Source: Reclinomonas americana ATCC 50394 (Eukaryota; Jakobida; Jakobea; Jakobida). Taken from it: a DNA stretch of 47,132 bases. A program made the translations under genes and the position numbers. Below are positions 20,852 to 31,874 of this stretch, one piece after another (within the stretch, counting starts at the first letter, position 1; the number at the start of each line of letters is the position of its first letter). The DNA lies in NCBI GenBank assembly GCA_048213135.1, contig PS015329.1, positions 1 to 47,132 on the forward strand. The letters run 5' to 3'. Under the pieces are notes generated by a model. It worked only from the letters and a program-made list of their open reading frames with translations, was not told the origin of the DNA and made no database searches.

Positions 20852-21352
20852 GAATTTATTTCCTTTCCTGGCTGATTTGTCTGGTAGCATCGAACCCGGC
20901 GCAGATGGCGGACACCTGGCGTGGAGTGTTTTCCTTGTGCAATTCGACGTCTCAAAGTAACCTGCACTTCGATCACTGAAACCAGTCTTGTTGTTCGCAC
21001 GCCATCGCGATAGGTTTTATGAATGCGCGCGGCATAGCAGCAGCTCGGTGTACCTGCACTCGCAGCTGCGGCACACCTCTGCAGCGATCGCGACTTTCAC
21101 CAGTTCTGTTCAGGATCAATATGCATGCACAGCGGCGCCAGCTGCAGGCGCAGCACACTCGCAGCGTCGCCAAATGCAATTGTGATCAACTGTCACACTG
21201 CATGCACCGCCACAGGCGAGGGTCGCGGTGGCCAAGTCAAAGTACAAGCTACAACAGAAGGTCGAAATGCGCCAAGCCTGTAAAAATGCGGTAATCCACT
21301 CCACGCCAGCCGGCCGGGTTCGATGCAACCAGACAAACCCGACAATAAATTG
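20852..21352. repeat. Imperfect inverted repeat (about 115-nt arms)
   Basis: The left arm (about 20852-20969) read in reverse complement matches the right arm (about 21240-21352). Shared blocks in the same order: AAGT(G/A)CA(G/A)G(T/C)TAC, GTCGAA(T/A)TGC(A/G)C, ACTCCACGCCAG, CCGGGTTCGATGC(T/A)ACCAGACAAA and AATAAATT. The roughly 270-nt centre has no clear gene. It may be a MITE-like element or a structured RNA; no target-site duplication was confirmed. Confidence 0.6.
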
Positions 21353-21716
21353 TCCGGATTCGCAGCTGCAACTTGCACATCTTTTCAATCGGACCACGGA
21401 GACAAGACATGGGCAGCGCATCGAGTTCCAGCTCTCTCCCAGAGGCAGTCATTACCACTGTCAGCTCGTTCGCACCAAAGTCGCGAAACACCAACAGCAA
21501 CAGCAGCAAACATGGAAAAAACAGCACTTATTATCCAGTCGGCAGGCTGAACATTGGCAAGTAGCGCACAGAAGCGTTGCCTCATAGTAGTCCAATAAAA
21601 CAGTGCAAACGTAACATTGATAACGCGTGAATCCACGCTCTAGTCCACTGTTCAATGCTCATTGCTGCTGCTGCTCTCCAAGTCTGACACCAGAGGACAG
21701 TGCTCCTCACGGCCCC
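21353..21716. other. Intergenic, no convincing gene
   Basis: This is the remaining space between the inverted repeat and the 3' end of the M32 gene. A plus-strand frame from ATG 21409 to 21564 begins MGSASSSSSLPEA and is serine-rich with no recognisable domain. I see no RNA gene here. Confidence 0.4.
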
Positions 21717-23628
21717 TCACGCGCCCGGATACAGCGCCTCGTACTTGCTGGTCAGGTAGTCGAGGAAGTACTGCGCTCAAAAGAGTGAAATTCACAACTC
21801 AAAAACGATCGTGTCATCGCGACTGCACTCACCTTCGGATTGAGGCCCTCGCCCGTCACCGCCTTCAACAAATCCTCCGACGACAACAGGCTGCCGCGCT
21901 GGTGAATCTCGGCGCGCAACCACTCGCGCAGCGGCGCAAATTCACCCTGCATTCGATCAAGAGGTGAGCAATCGTGCTGAAGCACTGCCTTCTCGTGTAC
22001 TCACCGCGCGAATGCGATCTGACAGGTCGCCTAGGTGGCGCTCAGCAGCAGCAAAGAACTGGGCGGCGGCCATGCTGCCGAGGAGGTACTGCACGAGGAG
22101 GAGAAGGGTGAGGAGCAAGGGGAAGGAGGCGAGGGCTAGAAGGAGAAGGAGAAGGAGAGGGAGAGGGAGAGGGAGAGGGAGAGGGAGAGGGAGAGGGAGA
22201 GTGAGGGGCGTAGGAGGAGATGCCAATAAAGGAAAGAGAGACAGAGAGAATAGGAAAGCTGAGATAGGATGACACGATTGATGGGATAATGTCTCACGAA
22301 CACAAGCAAGGGAGAGAAACGGAGGGTGATAGGGATAGGGAGACAGAAAAACTGAGAGTGCGAGGAGGGGATATGGCAGTGTGGCAAGGTGGACAATCTC
22401 AATGAAACCCCGTGAAAGAGAGTGAGAAGAAGGAGAGAAACGAATTCATAGTATGACAGAAAGGGACGATAACTCACACGCATGAGCAACAGAGATATAG
22501 AGACAGAGAGAGACACGTATGGACGAGGCACAGAGAGAGAGAGGCATGAGGGAAAGGAGGGAACAGAATGAAAGAGTATAACAAAGCGAGAGGAGAGAGA
22601 CAGAGAGAGAGAGAGGGAAAGAGAGAGGCGAGAGAGAGAGGGAGCGAGACAGGCTGCACATGCAGACAGTACGACAGACGCAAGATCTCTCAGGTCTCTT
22701 CATCGTCTCTTTGTTCTCCGTGCCTCCCAATCTCTCCTCTGCTCTGTTATGCTGTAGACTCGGATACATAGAAATGGATGTGCATGTGAGAAACTGAAAG
22801 GGGCGAGGTAACGCAGTTGAGTGGAGGAAAGTTGGTCTGAAAGATTCGAGCTATTTAAATGAGAAGAGGAAAGAGCAGCAAGGTGGCGGGCACTCGTGAG
22901 AAGTATCTCGGTGAGAGTGGTGGAAGGTAATGTGGAGAGAAAAGAGAGGAAAGAGAGCAAACGATCTAGACTGCGAAGATGATGGAGAATGAGCAATAGA
23001 GGCACTGTGATGGCGAAGATAACCCTGGCCATGTGACCGAAGTACTCGCCGCACCGTGGGGAAATACCTGCACCGACAAACCAATCAGCATCCAACCCAC
23101 AAATCCACCCTTCCCCCACTCCCTCCACTCACCCAAAAGCACCACCCGACCAATGCACATCCTGCAGCACGCCAGCAGCATCATTCGGCGGCTCGATTCC
23201 GAGGTACTCGCGGTACTTGGTGTTCCACGCCGCCGGCACATCCGCCATGGCCAGCTTGCCGTCAAAGAGATCTGAAGGAGATGGTAAAGCATGGCAGGCG
23301 TCACCCCAAGCCGAGGAGAACCGTACCTTCCTCCATCTCGAAGCGAATGATAATGTGCAGCGGATACGTGAGCTCGTCCGCATCGACGCGAATCAGCGAG
23401 CGGCTGCCAACCAAGTCAGCAGCAGCAAGGGGATCAAAGAGTGATTACCTGCTCACTCACCGCACGTCGTTGTGAGCGCGATACACGTCCTCGATGGGGG
23501 CGTCCTGCATCGCGCATCAGTTAGCGCACTCACCCTCCGCCTCGATTCAATCTCTTCTCTCCCTATTTCTCTCTCTCTCTCTCTCTCTCTCTGCGTCCCA
23601 CACTCACGTCTTGCACATACAACAGGGA

Positions 23629-23661
<33 letters not shown>

Positions 23662-23734
23662 CAAAAGGAAAAGAGAGAGAGAGGTTAACAAAGAAGAGAG
23701 AGAGAGAGAGAGAACAACAAAGGAAAACAAGGAA

Positions 23735-23794
<60 letters not shown>

Positions 23795-25997
23795 NNNNNN
23801 NNNNNNNNNNNNNNNNNNNNNNNNNNNNNNNNNNNNNNNNNNNNNNNNNNNNNNNNNNNNNNNNNNNNNNNNNNNNNNNNNNNNNNNNNNNNNNNNNNNN
23901 NNNNNNNNNNNNNNNNNNNNNNNNNNNNNNNNNNNNNNNNNNNNNNNNNNNNNNNNNNNNNNNNNNNNNNNNNNNNNNNNNNNNNNNNNNNNNNNNNNNN
24001 NNNNNNNNNNNNNNNNNNNNNNNNNNNNNNNNNNNNNNNNNNNNNNNNNNNNNNNNNNNNNNNNNNNNNNNNNNNNNNNNNNNNNNNNNNNNNNNNNNNN
24101 NNNNNNNNNNNNNNNNNNNNNNNNNNNNNNNNNNNNNNNNNNNNNNNNNNNNNNNNNNNNNNNNNNNNNNNNNNNNNNNNNNNNNNNNNNNNNNNNNNNN
24201 NNNNNNNNNNNNNNNNNNNNNNNNNNNNNNNNNNNNNNNNNNNNNNNNNNNNNNNNNNNNNNNNNNNNNNNNNNNNNNNNNNNNNNNNNNNNNNNNNNNN
24301 NNNNNNNNNNNNNNNNNNNNNNNNNNNNNNNNNNNNNNNNNNNNNNNNNNNNNNNNNNNNNNNNNNNNNNNNNNNNNNNNNNNNNNNNNNNNNNNNNNNN
24401 NNNNNNNNNNNNNNNNNNNNNNNNNNNNNNNNNNNNNNNNNNNNNNNNNNNNNNNNNNNNNNNNNNNNNNNNNNNNNNNNNNNNNNNNNNNNNNNNNNNN
24501 NNNNNNNNNNNNNNNNNNNNNNNNNNNNNNNNNNNNNNNNNNNNNNNNNNNNNNNNNNNNNNNNNNNNNNNNNNNNNNNNNNNNNNNNNNNNNNNNNNNN
24601 NNNNNNNNNNNNNNNNNNNNNNNNNNNNNNNNNNNNNNNNNNNNNNNNNNNNNNNNNNNNNNNNNNNNNNNNNNNNNNNNNNNNNNNNNNNNNNNNNNNN
24701 NNNNNNNNNNNNNNNNNNNNNNNNNNNNNNNNNNNNNNNNNNNNNNNNNNNNNNNNNNNNNNNNNNNNNNNNNNNNNNNNNGAGAAAGAGAGAGAGAGAG
24801 AATAGCAAGGAAAAGAGAGGAGAACAACAAGGAAAGACACAAAGAAAGGGCAGCAGAGAGAGACAGAGAGAGAACAACAAGGAAGAGACAGAACAACAAT
24901 GGAAGAGAAAGAGAACAACAAGGAACGAGAGAAAAAGAGAGAGAGAGAGAGAGAGAGAACAAAGGAAAACTGAGAGAATACCAAGGAAAGAAAGAGAGAA
25001 CAACATGAATAGGAAGAGAGAACAGCAAGGTAAGAGAACAGCAAGAAACGAGAGAAAGAAAGAGAGCGAGAGAGAGGAATCAACAGGGAAAGAGAGAGAG
25101 AGGTGAGAACAAGGATAGCCAGAGACAGAGAGACATAAAGAAATCGAAAGGAAGAATAACAAGGAATGAAAGAGAGGACAACAGGGAAAAGAGAGAGTGA
25201 ACAACCTAGAGAGAGAGAGGGAAACAAGGAATGGGAGAGAGATAGTGAGAACCACACGAAACGAGAGAGATTGGAAACAACAAGGAAAAAGAGTGTGTGT
25301 GTGTGAGAGAGAGAGAGAGTGCGGAAACAACCAGAACAGAGTGTGAACGAGATACGAAGAAGAGGCGAAGTCGGTGACAAGAGAAGCAGTGCCCCGCAGC
25401 ACTCACCTGATTGGCGCCCGGGAACAACGCCTGCACGCGCGGCCAGTAGCGCTGCCAGAACGCCAGACTCTGACCGACGTGGCGCTCCCACAGCAGCGAC
25501 TGCGACTCGTGAATGCCCATGCTCAGTGCCTGGTTGATGGGCAGGCCGTCCCAGTCGAGATTGCGGCCTTGTTCGTAGAGCGCGTGGCCGGTTTCGTGGA
25601 CGGTGCCTGCAAGAAGGGGAAGGGTGGTAAGGGGAAAGGAGGAAAAGGGGGAATGGACAAGGGAATGGACCACGGGAAGGGTGAGGACAAAGGGTTGAGA
25701 GACACAGAGCGTGAGAAACCGCAGGAGCTGAGAAATGAAAACGAGTGTAACAACGAGACAAGAAAGGGACGGCAACCAGTGAGAGAGAGACTCGCAGAAA
25801 CTTGGACGCAACCAAACAGTCCCTGGGTGATGTCGGTTTCGCTGTGCAACAAAACCACAAGTCAGCAGTATTCCTCCAGTTGCAAGTCTGTGAATAGTAA
25901 GTGCGGACGCTCTCTCCATCACTTCTGCAAGCATTACCAATCTGACTACCGTGGTGACGAAGGCGCTTCGAGAAAAAGACCAGCAGAATGACGGAGA

Positions 25998-26029
<32 letters not shown>

Positions 26030-26378
26030 GAGGGAGGGAGGGGGATGGGGTGCGGAAGGCACACTCAGCGTCGGAGCGAGCGAACAGCATTCAAGAGAGA
26101 TGATGCACGCAAAGATTCCTCGTGAAGAACGAGAGAGAGAGAGAGATGAGAAACACAGCGACATATATCAGAGTTGAAGAAGGCGAAAAATGCACTCGAG
26201 ATGCAACTGCACACGAACCCCGTAAATGAGAATTTGGAGAGACGAAGATGTGCAATCGCAGTTGGCGTGAGTGAGAATCGTTCGAGTACGTGATACATGC
26301 CCACATCGTCTCGACAGAGAGTAAGAGAGAGGGTTGAGCAAGAAGCGTTCGAGTACGTGATACATCCAAAGAATGTCT

Positions 26379-26431
<53 letters not shown>

Positions 26432-26934
26432 TAGTACGAAAGGTGGTCGTCGACGACCGACCGACCGACCAACTAACGTAAACGGAAACGGGAACGTAGG
26501 TAGGACGGACGAACGAACGACGGTANNNNNNNNNNNNNNNNNNNNNNNNNNNNNNNNNNNNNNNNNNNNNNNNNNNNNNNNNNNNNNNNNNNNNNNNNNN
26601 NNNNNNNNNNNNNNNNNNNNNNNNNNNNNNNNNNNNNNNNNNNNNNNNNNNNNNNNNNNNNNNNNNNNNNNNNNNNNNNNNNNNNNNNNNNNNNNNNNNN
26701 NNNNNNNNNNNNNNNNNNNNNNNNNNNNNNNNNNNNNNNNNNNNNNNNNNNNNNNNNNNNNNNNNNNNNNNNNNNNNNNNNNNNNNNNNNNNNNNNNNNN
26801 NNNNNNNNNNNNNNNNNNNNNNNNNNNNNNNNNNNNNNNNNNNNNNNNNNNNNNNNNNNNNNNNNNNNNNNNNNNNNNNNNNNNNNNNNNNNNNNNNNNN
26901 NNNNNNNNNNNNNNNNNNNNNNNNACGAGACGAC

Positions 26935-26970
<36 letters not shown>

Positions 26971-29900
26971 AGTGTCAAAAGTGGCTGCACGCACGCACAT
27001 ACAAGGGACAGTGAGCAGACACGGATGCGTGAACGAGCTTGAGTGACGACACACGATCCAAATCGTGACATGACACCGCGCAAGCCGAGTCGCGTGGCAT
27101 GTCGAGTGCACATATGGTGAGCGACTGAGAGAGAGAGAGAGACGAACTGTTCTCGACCAGAGTAGGGGCGAGATAGACAGCTCTTATCCGACGGTGTGGT
27201 AACACCTCTCATCCCTTTGTCTCATCAGCGCGCAACTAATAACGCGAGGTGATGCGCACATCCGTCGGATGCGGCCCTCCAGTAAACGGATGCACACTCT
27301 TGTCGATGCGTCCCTTCTCAAAGTCAAACCCAAGCTCCGTGGCCACCTCCCTACAACACATAGACCATCAGCCCTTGACCCCTTATCACCACAACCTTTC
27401 CACCACCACCGCACCTCGACAACTTCTCCTGCAGCTCAATGGGGAACGTGCCGACCAGCAAGTGCCGCGGAGGCGGACTGCGCTCGCCGGCGTCACAGAT
27501 GCGCTTGGCCAGCTGGATCAGGCGCTCCTTGACCTTGGCGAACACGTCGCGCAGCTGCTGGCGCGTCATGTCGCGCTCGTACGCGTCCATGCACACGTCG
27601 TAGGGGTCCTTGGAGGCGTCGATCTTGGCGGCCATCTCCTTGCGCAGTGAGACCCAGCTCTCCAGGATGGGGGCGAAGGCGGAGTAGTCGGAGGCGGCGC
27701 GGGCCTGCGAGAAAGGGAAAGGGATGAGGGAGAGGGGGTAAAAGGGAAAGGGATGGGGAGGAGAGAGAAGGGAGGGTGAGAGACAAGGGATGATGAGAGA
27801 CAAGGGAGGAGGAGAGACAAGGGAGGAGGAGAGACAAGGGATGATGAGAGACAAGGGAGAATGTAAGAGAAGAGAAGATGAGGGAGAAGAGAGAGTGAGA
27901 GAGAAGAAAGGATGAGTGACAAGGGATGAGAGAGAAGGGGAATGCAAGAGAAGGGGGAATGAGAGAGAAGGGAGAATGAGAAAAGGGATAATGAGAGAGA
28001 AGAGAAAGGAAGAATTGGAGAGAATGGATGATGAGAGTGAAGGGAGGAGAGAGAAGGGAGGACGAGAGAGAATGGAGATGAGAGAGAAGGGAAGATGAGA
28101 GAAAAGGAAGGAGAGAGGGGAGGGAGACAAATTAGGACAAGAGCCAAGAAAAGGGATACGAGAGAAGAAAGGACGCGAGAGAAAACAAGATGAGAGAGAA
28201 ACAAGATGACAGAGAAAGCAAGATGAGAGAAAATGGAGGATGCAATATATGCACTGGTGAGACAAAACTGAAAGAATCGCGGAGATGTTGAGCAGAAGCG
28301 GGTCCGAGAACACAAGAACTGGAGGACGAGAATAACAACGGATGACAGCGAAACCGAGAGTACAGTCACAGCTGAGACACGGCGAATCTCGATGGAAGAT
28401 CACGCAGCAAAGCACAGATAGAAATGAAAAAAGAACTGCAAACAGAGTTGGTGCGAGCGAAGCGAGAGATGGTCTGAAACTGAGTCTCTGAGTGAGCCAA
28501 TGCAGTCAAAGAAGTGAGCGACAAACAAGAGACAAAGAGGTGTCAAGCAAAAGAATTTTGTGGGGAGGCAGTCCGCCAGAGGTTTGCGACGAGAAAGACA
28601 ATGAGAGAGAGAGAGAGAGTAGAACGAGGACAGCCCGGGCCCAGAGAAGGCAAGACAACGAGCCGAGTGTGAGAGTGAGAGAGAGGACCAAGACGCAAAC
28701 ATTGAAATGCAACACAGTGCTTCTGCCACCCTTCTCCCCTTCCCTTCCCTTCCCTTCGCCCACTCACCGCCTCCCACACCACGTATCCACGCGTGTTCAA
28801 CTCCGCCTCGCGCTCCACCAACGCGCGCGGCAGGCACACCTTGCGGTCATAACTGCGCTTGGCCAGCTCCACGTTGCGGCGCTGCGCAGCACCGAGAGAG
28901 TCCACGTGCGCTGCGCAAAAGATGAGGTGAGCGGGAGACCATCACTCTCTGCGTTGCTAAACAGCGCAACGGAGAATGTCGGTGAGCAGCGCGCCGACCT
29001 CGGGCGAGGTGGCGAGCTCGTGCGTGACGCCAGCGAGGGCGGCGGAGTGGCGACCGCGGGCCTCGGTGGCGCCGTGAGGGATGGTCACCAGGGAGTCCTG
29101 GGAGAGGGGAAGGGGGGAGGAGATTAAGGGGAAGGGATGGGTGACGGAGAGAAGAGTGAGAGAGAGAGAGAGAGACTGCACAACAAGATTGAGAAACGAA
29201 GGATGTGAAGCTGGATGAGAGAGTGTAAGAGAGAGGCAGCAGAAGCCAACAGAAGACAGGGTCTGCATCGTTTTGTGCATGTGTGCGTGTTTGTGTGTGT
29301 GTGTGTGTGCGTGTGAGAGAGAGAGGGAGAGAGAGAGAGAGAGACAGAAACAGAAGCATGCGTGTGAAATCCGGCAACTGTTGTCACAAGAACGAGGGGA
29401 ATATGGTGGATGAAAGCATACGCAGGAGCGCGTGAGAGAGAGAGAGAGCACAGGGAGCGACCACGTGAAAGCCAACATAGACAAGTATGCGAGAGATAAT
29501 ACGCGCAACTACAAGCGTTCGCATGCATGCATTCCTCAATCACAATGCACATGCACGAGGGGAGAGAGAGAGAGAGAGAGAGACAGAGCAAGAAGGAAGG
29601 CAACAGACAGGCATACGAGAAGCTGCAATGAACAAAAGACAACTCTGTTCGACTACAAGCTTGGTCAATCACAATGCACACGCTCGAGAGAAGAGAGACA
29701 GATAGCGAGAGAGAGAGAGAGAGAGAGAGAGCAGGAGAGGGCAAAACCATGGAAGGCAACAGAGACAGGCATGCGAGAAGAGAGGAGTGAATGAAAAGGC
29801 GCGAAAGACAACTCATTGTTCGAAGCCTTAATCACCATGAACACACGCGAGGAGAGAGAGAGAGAGAGAGAGGAAGAGGAAGAGGACGAGAAGGCAGCAG

Positions 29901-30003
29901 AGGCACACATGCGGAGGAGAGTGAGAGGTGAGAATGAACAGGTGCGAAAGACAACTCAATGTTCGAATGCATGCACTCCTGAATCACCATGAACGCACGG
30001 GAG

Positions 30004-30061
<58 letters not shown>

Positions 30062-30382
30062 CAGGAGAGGGAAGGCAACAGCGACAGACATGCGAGAGCA
30101 GAGAGACCGAAAGACTACTCATGTTCGAATGCATGCATAATCAATCACACAATGCACACATGCACACACGCACACGCGCAGAGAGAGAGAGAGAGATAGC
30201 ACAACACTCTTCTTCTTCTCTCTCTCTCTCTCTCTCTCTGTCTTTGTGTGTGAGCATCATTGCTCTCTCTTCCACAAACGCACCCACTCCAGCAGACCAG
30301 CCACTGACTCCAACGAGCTCACAGTGCGCAGCTTGTCGCACAAGCTCTTGTACAGAATCTCCACAGAAGCAGACGCGGCCAT
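21717..30382 (-). CDS. M32 family metallocarboxypeptidase (carboxypeptidase Taq type), 14 exons
   Basis: M32 enzymes are Zn-dependent exopeptidases that remove C-terminal residues from peptides, probably in the cytosol here (no signal peptide). Exons in gene order: 30382-30284, 29097-28971, 28910-28768, 27704-27415, 27350-27237, 25841-25813, 25606-25407, 23504-23461, 23403-23327, 23271-23133, 23067-23055, 22088-22005, 21946-21833, 21770-21717; 1527 nt, 508 aa plus TGA, the usual family length, with all phases consistent. All M32 signature motifs are present: HPF (about 240), DVRIT (250-254), HETGH (271-275, zinc and catalytic Glu), HESQ (300-303, third zinc ligand Glu301), IRVDAD (about 353) and GVLQDVHW (408-415). 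Exons of 29 and 13 nt are microexons. The ATG at 30382 was chosen because family members begin about 10 residues before this helix; an in-frame Met about 15 codons upstream is possible. The gene looks intact and functional. M32 is patchy in eukaryotes. Confidence 0.93.
22089..23054 (-). repeat. Long M32 intron with GA-rich repeats
   Basis: Next to the acceptor the plus strand has GGAGAGGGAGAGG repeats (about 22140-22200). Further in is GA-rich sequence with short non-repetitive islands (22330-22470, 22740-22990). No exon is required by phase. Confidence 0.7.
23505..25406 (-). repeat. Long M32 intron: GA repeats and gap
   Basis: It contains (CT)n, (CA)n and (GA)n tracts at 23560-23794, a gap, then degenerate GAGAGAACAACAAGGAAAGA repeats from 24782 to about 25320. 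Flanking exons join in phase 0. Confidence 0.8.
23795..24781. other. Assembly gap (987 N)
   Basis: Run of N bounded by GA repeats on both sides, inside an M32 intron. Confidence 0.99.
25842..27236 (-). repeat. Long M32 intron: repeats and gap
   Basis: Holds CA/GA tracts (25998-26030, 26380-26428), a direct duplication of GTTCGAGTACGTGATACAT at about 26280 and 26347, a CGACC/GGAC low-complexity stretch up to the gap at 26526-26924, and GA repeats after it. Flanking exon phases agree without an extra exon. Confidence 0.75.
26526..26924. other. Assembly gap (399 N)
   Basis: Run of N preceded by CGACCGACCGACC and GGACGGACGAACGAACGACG type sequence and followed by ACGAGACGACAGAG. Confidence 0.99.
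27705..28767 (-). repeat. Long M32 intron, GGGAAAGGG-type termini
   Basis: The plus strand runs GAAAGGGAAAGGGATGAGGG at the acceptor side and CTTCCCTTCCCTTCCCTTCG at the donor side, so the sense-strand ends are complementary. Between them are degenerate GATGAGAGACAAGGGA and GAGAGAGAAGGGA tandem units (27770-28230) and non-repetitive sequence. No exon is seen. Confidence 0.75.
29098..30283 (-). repeat. First M32 intron with a minisatellite of about 150 bp
   Basis: From about 29510 to 30180 a unit of roughly 130-160 bp recurs about five times. It carries TTCGAATGCATGCA(C/T), AATCACAATGCACA or AATCACCATGAACG, a GA run of variable length, and GGCAACAG..ACAG(G/A)CAT(A/G)CGAGA. GA-run length differs in each copy. 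The rest is CT/GA tracts, with a GT/CA microsatellite at about 29280-29315. Confidence 0.8.
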
Positions 30383-30599
30383 TGCGCTCTCCAAAGTCGC
30401 AAAGAGAAGAACCGAGACGGAGGACATGGGTGGAAGAGGACACCTGAAATCGCTCCTCTGCTCCGTCTCTCCGTGTCTTGGGGGCTTTTGATCAGCAACA
30501 TGCATCCTGCTGCATTGCAGAGAATATACGTGTTCCCGTTGCCCTCAACTGCTCGCTTTGGCCATTGAAGTCTCCTTCCGGTCGATGAAACCTGTGACC

Positions 30600-31100
30600 C
30601 TCTGCACTCCACGTTCGCCCTCAGCCCTCAGCCCTCAACCCTCAGCCCTCAACCCTCAGCCTGCGACCCTCAACCCTCAACCTTCAACCCTCAACCCTGG
30701 ACCCTCCATTGTCAACCCTCAACCCTCAGCCCTGAACCCTCGACCCTCAACCCTCCACCCTCAACCCCCAACCCTCAGCCTGCAACCCTCAGCCAGCAAC
30801 CCTCAACCCTTAACCCTCGACCCTCGACCCTTGACCCTTGACCCTCCACGTTCAACCCTCAAACCTCGAACATCAACCCTTCACCCTCAGCCAGCAACCC
30901 TCAATTCTCAACCCTCAACCCTCAACCTTCAACCCTCAACCCTGGACCCTCCATTGTCAACCCTCAACCCTCAGCTTGTAACCCTAGATCATCAACCCTC
31001 AACCCTAATCCCTCAACCCTCAGCCTGCAACCCTCAGCCTGCAACCCTCACCTTCAACCCTCAGCCTGCAGCCTTCAAACCTCAACCCTCAACCCTCTTT
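30600..31100. repeat. Telomere-like CCCTCAA degenerate heptamer array
   Basis: About 500 bp of CCCTCAACCCTCAGCCCT-type sequence: the heptamer CCCTCAA with variants CCCTCAG, CCCTCGA, CCTGCAA and CCCTTGA. It lies between the M32 start and the WDR20-like stop. The form resembles degenerate telomeric or subtelomeric repeats. Confidence 0.8.
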
Positions 31101-31263
31101 GTCGCTTGCACTCTCTCTTTCTCTCTCTCCCTTTCTAACTCTCCCTCTCTCTCTCTCTCCTCTCCTCCTCCTCCTCCTCCTCCTCCTCTACTTACTACTA
31201 CTATATATATAGTAGTAGTAGTAGTACGTACGTACGACGACGACGTACGTACGTCTACGTCGT

Positions 31264-31600
31264 NNNNNNNNNNNNNNNNNNNNNNNNNNNNNNNNNNNNN
31301 NNNNNNNNNNNNNNNNNNNNNNNNNNNNNNNNNNNNNNNNNNNNNNNNNNNNNNNNNNNNNNNNNNNNNNNNNNNNNNNNNNNNNNNNNNNNNNNNNNNN
31401 NNNNNNNNNNNNNNNNNNNNNNNNNNNNNNNNNNNNNNNNNNNNNNNNNNNNNNNNNNNNNNNNNNNNNNNNNNNNNNNNNNNNNNNNNNNNNNNNNNNN
31501 NNNNNNNNNNNNNNNNNNNNNNNNNNNNNNNNNNNNNNNNNNNNNNNNNNNNNNNNNNNNNNNNNNNNNNNNNNNNNNNNNNNNNNNNNNNNNNNNNNNN
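31264..31600. other. Assembly gap (337 N)
   Basis: Run of N preceded by TAGTAGTAGTACGTACG..CGACGACG low-complexity sequence and followed by CCCTAC/CCTAAC repeats. Confidence 0.99.
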
Positions 31601-31680
31601 TACCCTACCCTACCTAACCCTACCCTACCACCTCCGTCCACGACCGTCCTAACCTACCTAACCCTACCTACCCTACCTTC
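31601..31680. repeat. Telomere-like CCCTAC/CCTAAC repeats
   Basis: Short degenerate array (TACCCTACCCTACCTAACCC and variants) directly after the gap, followed by CTCCT microsatellites to 31815. Confidence 0.8.
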
Positions 31681-31874
31681 TTCGTCTCTCCTCTCTCTTC
31701 TTCTCTCTCCTTCCTTACTACTCCTCCTCTCTCTCTCTCCTCCTCCCTCCTCCCTCCTCCCTCCTCCCTCCTCCCTCCTCCCTCCTCCTCCTCTCTCTCT
31801 CTCTCCCTCTCCCTCTCTCTTGCCGATGGTGCACATTAAACCTCCCGCTTCACTCAACAACCCGCGTAAACCGC

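Noticed and set aside
20885-21330. tRNA genes suggested by GGGTTCGATGC at two places
   Set aside because: The bases around the loop do not form a T-arm stem and no acceptor or anticodon arm can be built; the motif belongs to the inverted repeat.
21409-21564. Small plus-strand gene beginning MGSASSSSSLPEA
   Set aside because: Short, low-complexity, no splice partner or domain; kept only as a note in the intergenic entry.
23020-23054. Minus-strand EYFGHMAR directly after the M32 13-nt exon, resembling the next conserved M32 segment
   Set aside because: It would need a 10-nt intron. A proper exon at 22088-22005 (YLLGSMAAAQFF) with GTGCGG donor and CGTGCAG acceptor continues the family sequence in phase.
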